DNA of 36,159 nt from NCBI RefSeq assembly GCF_020850895.1, contig NZ_JADZDS010000069.1:1-36159 (forward strand). The letters run 5' to 3'. Positions 30,319 through 36,159 of this stretch are shown here, piece by piece. The notes beneath the pieces were generated by a model, which saw only the letters and a list, made by a program, of their open reading frames with translations, searched no databases and had not been told where the DNA came from. Numbering within the stretch: the first letter of the stretch is position 1; each line of letters starts with the position of its first letter. Origin of the DNA: Thermomonas sp. (GTDB lineage: Bacteria; Pseudomonadota; Gammaproteobacteria; Xanthomonadales; Xanthomonadaceae). The translations under genes and the position numbers were made by a program.

Positions 30319-31301
30319 TTCGGCCACTCCACGGAGGCGCAAGACGGGCTGTTCCGATGCAGCTTGATGACGTTCGCCAGTTGCGCGCTCTGGCCGCAGA
30401 ATTGCGGGTGGTCGTAGCGCAAGGGTTCCAGCGTGTAGACATCGCCATTGCGCGACACGCGCATGTGCGAAGCCTGGGACGGATCCTCATTGTCGTCCCA
30501 GCGGATGTCGGTGACGTTCTTGCCCTGGCTGAGAGAGGCTTTGTCGCCCGCCAGACCGGCGCTGACCGTGCAGCTCGCGCCGCCTGACATCGTCGCCGTG
30601 TACTCCATGCTGCGCACGCCGCCGTCGGTATCGAGGGCGAGCCTGAGCCAGGTGTGTCCCTGTGGCGCATCCTGTTCGCACTGCGCGGATTCGGCGACCA
30701 AACCGTGTGCAGGCGTTGCCGGATCCGTTGCGGATGATTCCTGCAAGCGCACGCTGCCGTTGCGGTCGGTGACCACCACGGCGCCATCCTTGACGCTGAG
30801 CTCCGCGCTGTCTTCGTCGCCGCTGGCGTAGGCCAGCGACGTCATCGCCAACGCGCCGTCCTGCAGGTTGCCGATCACCAGCGTCCCGCCGCGTTCCTCG
30901 GCGAGGTTGGCAATGAACACGTGGCCGTTGCAGACCTGCGCGTTTTGCTGCAATTCCTGGTCATCGAAGACGATCGCCGCCGGGTCTACCTCGGGCAGCG
31001 CGAGTTGGCCGGTGCTGGCCTTGCCGTCCAGGGTGACCTTGAAGTTCACCGTGAACGGTTGGGCATCGGCCTCACCCTGTTCCGGTGACGTGCCTGCGCT
31101 GGCAACGACAAATCCGCGCTTGCCCTCGGCCTGCCACTGCGCGAGCGGCAGGCAGGTGCCGGCACCGAACGCGGCGGAAGGAGACGCGGCCGCCGGCGTT
31201 GCTGCGGAGGCCGCCTTTGGTGCGGCCGTGGGCGCGGGTGGATTCGCGGCGGTGCAGCCTGCGAGCAGCAGCATGGTGGCGGCGACGCGAAGTTTGGGCA
31301 T
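30315..31301 (-). CDS. Lipoprotein of unknown function
   Basis: A 328-residue predicted lipoprotein with a short signal peptide and lipobox LLAGC (Cys16), then an Ala/Pro-rich linker (about 17-45). The mature part is predominantly beta, with several cysteines (including those in GTCLPL, AQVCNG, AQCEQD, ASCTVS, QFCGQ and PSCASV) that could form disulfides. I do not recognise a family. It is the first gene of a coupled pair with the beta-propeller-like protein. It is divergent from clpB across 176 bp. The ATG at 31301 puts the signal peptide at the N-terminus. Confidence 0.7.
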   Translation of the reverse strand: MPKLRVAATMLLLAGCTAANPPAPTAAPKAASAATPAAASPSAAFGAGTCLPLAQWQAEGKRGFVVASAGTSPEQGEADAQPFTVNFKVTLDGKASTGQLALPEVDPAAIVFDDQELQQNAQVCNGHVFIANLAEERGGTLVIGNLQDGALAMTSLAYASGDEDSAELSVKDGAVVVTDRNGSVRLQESSATDPATPAHGLVAESAQCEQDAPQGHTWLRLALDTDGGVRSMEYTATMSGGASCTVSAGLAGDKASLSQGKNVTDIRWDDNEDPSQASHMRVSRNGDVYTLEPLRYDHPQFCGQSAQLANVIKLHRNSPSCASVEWPK

Positions 31302-31398
31302 GGTGATCCCGGTGCAGGAAGGCAAACGGACTGTACCGAAGGTACACGACCAATCGGGTCGAAAGCGGACATCGGAAATGAACGGATGCCTTCAGTGC

Positions 31399-31428
31399 CC
31401 CTTGGAACGGCGCGATTTGACCGCATTT
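31399..31428 (+). promoter_or_regulatory. Candidate heat-shock (sigma-32) promoter of clpB
   Basis: CCCTTGGA (31399-31406) and CCGCATTT (31421-31428) are separated by 14 bp. The classical sigma-32 consensus is CCCTTGAA-N13-15-CCCCATnT, so each element has one mismatch and the spacing is right. It lies 49 bp before the clpB start in the correct direction. ClpB is a known sigma-32 target in E. coli. Confidence 0.65.
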
Positions 31429-31477
31429 TCAGGCCATTGCCGGCGCGACCGCCGGCTCCGATTCGGAGTACCCCGTC

Positions 31478-34060
31478 ATGCGCATGGACAAACTCACCTC
31501 GCGCTTCCAGCAGGCCATCAGCGACGCGCAGTCGCTGGCCGTGGGTCGTGATCACACAATCATCGAACCCATCCACCTGCTTCTGGCCCTGCTCGATCAA
31601 CAGGGCGGCGGCACGCGGCCGTTGCTGTCGCAGGCGGGTGTCAACGTGGCCGATCTGCGGCTGCGCTTGGCCGAGGCGCTGGACAAGCTGCCCAAGGTCA
31701 CTGGCCAGGCCGGCAATGTGCAGGCCGGGAATGACCTGATCCGATTGCTCAACGTGACCGACAAGCTGGCCCAGCAGCGAGGCGATGCCTTCATCGCCAG
31801 CGAGCTGTTCCTGCTCGCCGCGCTGGAGGATTCCAGCGCGGCCGGCAAGGCGTTGAAGGCGGCCGGTGCGGATCGCGGCCGGCTGGAAACGGCGATTGAC
31901 ACGCTGCGCGGCGGCGAGTCGGTGCAGGATGAAAACGCCGAGGAGTCACGCCAGGCGCTGGAAAAATACACCATCGACCTGACCGCACGCGCCGAATCCG
32001 GCAAGCTCGATCCGGTGGTGGGCCGCGATGAGGAAATCCGTCGCACCATCCAGGTCTTGCAGCGCCGCACCAAGAACAATCCGGTGCTGATCGGCGAGCC
32101 GGGCGTGGGCAAGACCGCGATTGCCGAAGGTCTGGCCCAGCGCATCATCAACAACGAAGTGCCGGAAGGTTTGCGCGGCAAGCGTCTGTTGAGTCTGGAC
32201 ATGGGTGCGCTGATCGCCGGCGCGAAGTTCCGCGGCGAGTTCGAAGAGCGCCTGAAAGCGGTGCTCAATGACCTGGCAAAAAACGAAGGCCAGATCATCC
32301 TGTTCATCGATGAGCTGCACACCATGGTCGGCGCCGGCAAGGCCGACGGCGCGATGGACGCCGGCAATATGCTCAAGCCGGCGCTGGCACGCGGTGAGCT
32401 GCACTGCATCGGTGCCACCACGCTGGACGAATATCGCAAGTACGTGGAGAAGGACGCGGCGCTGGAGCGCCGCTTCCAGAAGGTGTTCGTCGGCGAGCCG
32501 TCGGTGGAAGACACCATCGCCATCCTGCGCGGTTTGAAGGAGCGCTATGCCGTGCATCACGGGGTGGAGATCACCGACCCGGCGATCGTCGCAGCGGCCA
32601 CCCTGTCCCATCGCTACATCGCCGATCGGCAATTGCCGGACAAGGCCATCGACCTGATGGATGAGGCCGCCTCGCGCATCCGCATGGAGATCGATTCCAA
32701 GCCGGAGGAGCTCGACCGCAAGGAGCGTCGGCTGATCCAGCTCAAGATCCAGCGCGAGGCCTTGAAGAAGGAGAAGGACAAGGAATCCAAGCAGCGCTTG
32801 GCCGATCTGGAAGCGGAGATCGACGTGCTCGAACGCGAATACAGCGATCTGGAGGAAGTGTGGAAGGCCGAAAAGGCGACGCTGCAAGGGGCGACCAAGA
32901 TCAAGGAACAAATCGAGGCCGCCAAGCTTGAGCTGGAAGCCGCGCAGCGCCGGCAGGACTATGCGCGCATGAGCGAACTCCAGTACGGCCAAATCCCGCA
33001 ACTTGAAAAGCAGCTGGTGGCCGCGCAGGAGGCCGAAACCCAAGGCTTCACCCTGTTGCAGGACAAGGTGACGGCCGAGGAGATCGCGCAGGTGGTGGCG
33101 CGCTGGACCGGGATTCCGGTCAGCAAGATGCTGGAAGGCGAGCGCGAGAAGCTGCTGCAGATGGAAGCGCAGTTGCATACCCGCGTGGTCGGTCAGGAGG
33201 AGGCGATCAAGGTGGTCTCCGATGCGGTGCGGCGTTCGCGCGCCGGGCTGTCCGATCCCAACCGGCCGAGTGGCTCGTTCCTGTTCCTCGGCCCCACCGG
33301 CGTGGGCAAGACCGAGCTGTGCAAGGCGCTGGCGGAGTTTTTGTTCGACTCTGCCGATGCGATGGTGCGCATCGACATGAGCGAATTCATGGAAAAGCAC
33401 GCGGTCAGTCGCATGATCGGCGCGCCGCCGGGCTATGTCGGCTATGAGGAAGGCGGCTACCTCACCGAAGCCGTGCGTAGGCGTCCGTACAGCGTGATCC
33501 TGCTGGATGAGGTCGAGAAGGCGCATCCGGACGTGTTCAACATCCTGCTGCAAGTACTCGACGACGGCCGCCTGACCGATGGGCAGGGCCGCACCGTGGA
33601 TTTCCGCAATACCGTGATCGTGATGACATCGAACCTGGGCAGCCATCAAATCCAGGAGTTGAGCAGCGACGATTCGCCTGAGGCTTACATCCAGATGAAA
33701 GCCGCGGTGATGGCCGTGGTGCAGGCGCATTTCCGTCCCGAGTTCATCAACCGGCTCGACGACATCGTGGTGTTCCACCCGCTGGACAAAAACCAGATCA
33801 AGCAGATCGCGCGAATCCAGCTGCGCGCGCTGGAAAAGCGTCTGGCCGAACGCGGCATCCGCATCGAGCTGTCCGACAAGGCTTACGAGCTACTCGGAAA
33901 CGTCGGCTTCGATCCGGTCTACGGGGCGCGGCCGCTCAAGCGCGCCATCCAGCAGCAGTTGGAAAACCCGTTGGCGCAGGAGATCCTGGCCGGCCGTTTC
34001 GGCAACGGCGACATGGTGAGGGTGGAGGCCGAGGGCGGGAAGCTGGTGTTCGGAAGGTAA
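31478..34060 (+). CDS. clpB: ATP-dependent disaggregase chaperone ClpB
   Basis: An 860-residue Hsp104-class AAA+ protein that extracts polypeptides from aggregates together with DnaK. It has the N domain (1-145), NBD1 with Walker A GEPGVGKT at 206-213, the coiled-coil M domain (about 405-525, rich in KEKDKESKQ), and NBD2 with Walker A GPTGVGKT at 605-612 and the ClpB/HSP100 motifs. Positions agree with E. coli ClpB to within a residue. It starts [14 protein letters not shown] (E. coli MRLDRLTNKF), which supports 31478. The gene is intact; a partial second copy from a different clpB lineage lies 1.3 kb downstream (separate entry). Confidence 0.97.
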   Translation: MRMDKLTSRFQQAISDAQSLAVGRDHTIIEPIHLLLALLDQQGGGTRPLLSQAGVNVADLRLRLAEALDKLPKVTGQAGNVQAGNDLIRLLNVTDKLAQQRGDAFIASELFLLAALEDSSAAGKALKAAGADRGRLETAIDTLRGGESVQDENAEESRQALEKYTIDLTARAESGKLDPVVGRDEEIRRTIQVLQRRTKNNPVLIGEPGVGKTAIAEGLAQRIINNEVPEGLRGKRLLSLDMGALIAGAKFRGEFEERLKAVLNDLAKNEGQIILFIDELHTMVGAGKADGAMDAGNMLKPALARGELHCIGATTLDEYRKYVEKDAALERRFQKVFVGEPSVEDTIAILRGLKERYAVHHGVEITDPAIVAAATLSHRYIADRQLPDKAIDLMDEAASRIRMEIDSKPEELDRKERRLIQLKIQREALKKEKDKESKQRLADLEAEIDVLEREYSDLEEVWKAEKATLQGATKIKEQIEAAKLELEAAQRRQDYARMSELQYGQIPQLEKQLVAAQEAETQGFTLLQDKVTAEEIAQVVARWTGIPVSKMLEGEREKLLQMEAQLHTRVVGQEEAIKVVSDAVRRSRAGLSDPNRPSGSFLFLGPTGVGKTELCKALAEFLFDSADAMVRIDMSEFMEKHAVSRMIGAPPGYVGYEEGGYLTEAVRRRPYSVILLDEVEKAHPDVFNILLQVLDDGRLTDGQGRTVDFRNTVIVMTSNLGSHQIQELSSDDSPEAYIQMKAAVMAVVQAHFRPEFINRLDDIVVFHPLDKNQIKQIARIQLRALEKRLAERGIRIELSDKAYELLGNVGFDPVYGARPLKRAIQQQLENPLAQEILAGRFGNGDMVRVEAEGGKLVFGR

Positions 34061-34203
34061 GAATCCAGGCGCAACACGGCCGATTATTGAAGCGTGCGCG
34101 GTGTCGCTGCTCGATTCCTGGCGTGCTTGGTGCCCTCAATCTTGGTCCTTGCACCCGCGCCCGCCAGCGCATCTCCAGCAGCGGCGGGCCGGGCAGGGGC
34201 TGG
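34027..34203. repeat. Direct repeat, left copy (clpB 3' end plus 3' end of next gene)
   Basis: 177 bp that recur at 35587-35761 in the same orientation with my by-eye estimate of 85-90 % identity and a 42-bp identical block at the right end. It contains the last clpB codons, the clpB stop, and the last about 25 codons of the minus-strand gene that now lies intact at 35695. In this left copy that gene's stop is mutated away and its coding is cut off at 34203, where transposase sequence begins. Confidence 0.8.
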
Positions 34204-34458
34204 TTGCGTTCGAGGCCAAGTGGGACGGCGAGTACTTGCCGATCAGCCAATCCTGGCAATGCAATTGGCCGCGGCTGACCCCGTTCTTCGACCACCCGGT
34301 CGAGATCCGCAAGGTGATCTACACCACCAATGCGATCGAGTCGGCGAACATGAGTCTGCGCAAGTTGACCAAGAACCGTGATGCGTTCCCGAGCGACGAA
34401 GCGCTGTTGCAGTTGTTCTGCCTGGCGCTACGCAACATCAGCAAGAAGTGGACGATCC
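34204..34458 (+). mobile_element. IS256-family transposase remnant (C-terminal part)
   Basis: One frame (from the TTC at 34209) reads FEAKWDGEYLPISQSWQCNW, then LTPFFDHPVEIRKVIYTTNAIE, SANMSLRKLTKNRDAFPSDE and ALLQLFCLALRNISKKWT. This is the well-conserved C-terminal region of IS256/mutator-type transposases, including the third catalytic glutamate in TTNAIESxN. The N-terminal two-thirds and both inverted-repeat ends are missing, and the frame continues into unrelated sequence after KKWT. It is a dead fragment. Confidence 0.85.
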
Positions 34459-34800
34459 GCTGGCCACGCTGCCGAGGGCGAACACTGAAAGCCGACCCGA
34501 TGCAGCCAGGATTCCGCAGGCTTGCGCTTGGCGCGCTGTGGGGACACTCCGAAGAATGGCTGCTGACATCGCCGCTGCATGCCCCCGCGACCCCGAAATC
34601 CCTGCTGTGGACAGCCGGTCCTTGCTCAAAGCGGTCGCTTGCACGACCGAAACCTACCCGGCAGACTGGCCGAAAAGAGCGTTTGTACTTCCTATGCACA
34701 CATCGATGGTGGCGACTGACACGATGCTCCCGGACCACGCTGTCGGGCGGACCTGCGCGAAGTGCCGCACAGACCACGTAATTTCTGGTTGAGTTGAGCG
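34459..34800. other. Unassigned sequence between transposase remnant and next gene
   Basis: About 340 bp in which several frames are open on both strands, but none has a good start, ribosome-binding site or recognisable family. The sequence is a little less GC-rich near its right end. I see no inverted-repeat terminus of an insertion sequence. It is probably debris of the rearrangement. Confidence 0.4.
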
Positions 34801-35316
34801 ATGCGGGACTGGCTGTGGATCGTGGTGGTGATTGTTGGCGTGCTCGCTGCTGGCATGGTGCGCGAACGATGGCGCCTGCGCGCCATGGAGCGGTTTGTCA
34901 TGCAGCGCGGTTTTACCCTGCATTCGCCATTCATTCCAGGCGAACACCCGCCGATGGCGGCACTGGCTGAGCAACTTGAAGGGCGGCGCGCCACACGTTG
35001 GGGAGCGGGGATCACGGGGGTGATTGACGGGCTCGAGATCACCGTTGCCGAGCTTGAGACGCCAGCTCGCGGCAGCGACGGAACGGGATCCCTCAATACC
35101 GTAGGCATCTGGTGGGTCATGGTCGCGTGGCCGCTCGGCCCGAACGCAGTGGCCACCGATCCAATCGGGCCGTGGGAGCATGGCGGCGAGCTGACTCGCC
35201 AAGGTCATTGGGCCGCTTGGCGGCTGCGTGGCAACCTTACGCAGGCCAATGTCGAGGCCTTGCTGGCACATCTGCCATCGGCCCGTCGCCAATTCGAGCC
35301 AGGACGCAATCGGTAA
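34801..35316 (+). CDS. Hypothetical membrane-anchored protein within the rearranged segment
   Basis: A 171-residue protein starting [20 protein letters not shown], one N-terminal membrane helix, followed by [24 protein letters not shown] and a soluble part containing [24 protein letters not shown] and a W-rich segment ([14 protein letters not shown]). The composition is protein-like and the frame is uninterrupted. The ribosome-binding site is weak (GAG at -8). I do not recognise a family. It is the only apparently intact gene between the two direct repeats, so it may be cargo of whatever event brought the segment in. Confidence 0.6.
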   Translation: MRDWLWIVVVIVGVLAAGMVRERWRLRAMERFVMQRGFTLHSPFIPGEHPPMAALAEQLEGRRATRWGAGITGVIDGLEITVAELETPARGSDGTGSLNTVGIWWVMVAWPLGPNAVATDPIGPWEHGGELTRQGHWAAWRLRGNLTQANVEALLAHLPSARRQFEPGRNR

Positions 35317-35333
35317 GAACGGCACGGCAGCTC

Positions 35334-35616
35334 TATCTCACCGAAGCCGTGCGCCGCCGCCCGTACAGCGTGATCCTGCTGGATGAGGTGGAGAAAGCAC
35401 ATCCGGACGTGTTCAACATCCTGCTGCAGGTGCTCGACGACGGCCGTCTGACCGACGGCCAGGGCCGCCGCATCCAGCTGCGCGCACTGGAAAAGCGGCT
35501 GGCCGAACGCGGCATCCGCATCGAACTGAGCGATGCGGTCTTCGACCTGCTCGGCAACGTCGGCTTTGATCCGGTCTACGGTGCACGGCCGAGGGCGGCA
35601 AACGGGTGTTCGGAAG
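35334..35616 (+). pseudogene. Remnant of a second clpB, with two internal deletions
   Basis: Three pieces of clpB are joined. The first, 35334-35468, corresponds to 33458-33592 ([20 protein letters not shown] onwards). The second, 35469-35591, corresponds to 33812-33934 ([20 protein letters not shown] onwards). The third runs from about 35587 and matches from 34027 (the last codons). The deletions are 219 bp (in frame) and 97 bp (frameshift, with GGCCG shared at both edges), and the stop codon is lost. Piece one has 12 synonymous codon differences and no amino-acid change in 45 codons. Piece two has 11 synonymous and 4 mostly conservative changes in 41. All of the gene before residue 661 is missing. 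Confidence 0.9.
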
Positions 35617-35761
35617 ACAAGGATCCACGCGCAACGTGGTCGATTTTGAAGCGTGCGCGGTGTCGCTGCTCGATTCCTGGCGCGCCTGGTGCCCTCATTC
35701 CTGCCCATACACCCGCACCCGCCAGCGCATCTCCAGCAGCGGCGGGCCGGGCAGGGGCTGG
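35587..35761. repeat. Direct repeat, right copy
   Basis: 175 bp matching 34027-34203. Here the sequence runs on without a break into the minus-strand gene whose stop is at 35695, so this copy is the undisturbed end of that gene. It also carries the decayed final codons of the clpB remnant. Confidence 0.8.
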
Positions 35762-36159
35762 CCCTGCGTGTCGGAGATCTGGCTGGGCGCGGTCCAGGGG
35801 CTCCAGCCGGCTTTCGGGTCGGGGTTGCGTGGCATGCTGGGGCTGAACAGTTCGTCACGCGAGCCCTCGGGGCCACGGATGCGGGCCACCACCAGCCGGT
35901 TGCCTGCCCGGATGAGCGGGCCTTGCAGGGCCGGTATCACCAATTGATCGGCCTCTTGTCGAACCTTGTCGGGCAACAGCAGCGCCGTCATGCGGGTGCT
36001 CGAGGTGTTCACCTCCACATCCAGCCAGTCGCGCAGCCCCTTCGCCGGCGCATGCGCTTGCGCCACGCGGAACTCCAGCATCAGCTGGACCTGCGCATTG
36101 CCGACCATCACCGGGCGCTCGCGCAGTTGCATCCAGCCCCACACCGCCGTGGCCAGCAG
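35695..36159 (-). CDS. Unrecognised protein, C-terminal part (cut by window edge)
   Basis: The frame is open from the window edge to a TGA at 35695, giving at least 154 residues. Near the visible start is a hydrophobic [10 protein letters not shown], perhaps the end of a membrane helix. Then comes a beta-rich soluble part with [20 protein letters not shown], the segment [20 protein letters not shown] and a proline-rich C-terminus ([20 protein letters not shown]). A start codon may lie at 36144 (GTG) or beyond the window. It is tail-to-tail with clpB in the ancestral order. No family recognised. Confidence 0.6.
   Translation of the reverse strand: MLATAVWGWMQLRERPVMVGNAQVQLMLEFRVAQAHAPAKGLRDWLDVEVNTSSTRMTALLLPDKVRQEADQLVIPALQGPLIRAGNRLVVARIRGPEGSRDELFSPSMPRNPDPKAGWSPWTAPSQISDTQGQPLPGPPLLEMRWRVRVYGQE

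Noticed and set aside
31946-33778. Long open frame antisense to clpB
   Set aside because: Shadow of clpB; His/Leu/Gln-rich and lacking any recognisable domain.
34319-34777. Open frame on the minus strand over the transposase remnant
   Set aside because: It is antisense to the transposase fragment for a third of its length and shows no start signal or family.
34780-34800. GTTGAGT/GTTGAGC sequences resembling an integron core site before the unknown membrane-protein gene
   Set aside because: No matching partner site, no attC-like fold on either side of the gene and no integrase in the window.

Overview
This is a GC-rich chromosomal segment of a gammaproteobacterium, most likely from the Lysobacteraceae (Xanthomonadaceae; Lysobacter, Thermomonas, Luteimonas or relatives). 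The placement is an inference from gene content: a YajQ-type c-di-GMP binder, DUF3297 and DUF3016 proteins, a dihydrolipoamide dehydrogenase with its own lipoyl domain next to a one-lipoyl-domain E2, and the divergent bamD / rluD-pgeF arrangement. Most of the window is core genome. The accessory material is concentrated around clpB.

Layout. 0.2-2.5 kb: two tandem GAF-GGDEF proteins. 2.5-3.4 kb: two small minus-strand proteins (DUF3016, DUF3297). 3.6-5.8 kb: rsmC and rsuA, translationally coupled rRNA-modification genes, facing yajQ. 6.0-7.8 kb: a secreted multidomain endonuclease I. 7.9-8.8 kb: an EamA transporter. 9.0-12.2 kb: aceF (E2) and lpdA (E3) of pyruvate dehydrogenase. 12.5-20.4 kb: the complete F1Fo ATP synthase operon atpI-B-E-F-H-A-G-[lipoprotein]-D-C, with a candidate promoter at its front and an intrinsic terminator at its end. 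20.5-24.3 kb: a DUF4136 lipoprotein, an ion channel, ppa (minus strand) and nadE. 24.3-27.5 kb: bamD (minus) diverging from rluD-pgeF-DUF4166. 27.6-31.3 kb: four minus-strand envelope or periplasmic genes of unknown function. 31.5-34.1 kb: clpB behind a heat-shock-type promoter. 34.0-36.2 kb: a rearranged region.

The most unusual parts are these. (1) The region downstream of clpB. About 175 bp covering the clpB 3' end and the 3' end of the next gene occurs twice as a direct repeat. The repeats bracket an IS256-family transposase remnant, an unknown membrane-protein gene and an 86-codon remnant of a second clpB. That remnant differs from the intact clpB almost only at synonymous sites, so it comes from a different functional clpB lineage and suggests replacement of one clpB by another. 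(2) A small cysteine-containing lipoprotein gene sits inside the ATP synthase operon between atpG and atpD. (3) A palindromic intergenic-type repeat lies in frame inside the linker of lpdA. (4) Several near-perfect palindromes occupy the intercistronic gaps of the atp operon.

Functional links: aceF-lpdA and the atp operon cover central carbon and energy metabolism. The two cyclase genes and yajQ could be source and receptor of c-di-GMP, although nothing in the sequence ties them together directly. No tRNA, rRNA or CRISPR array was seen.
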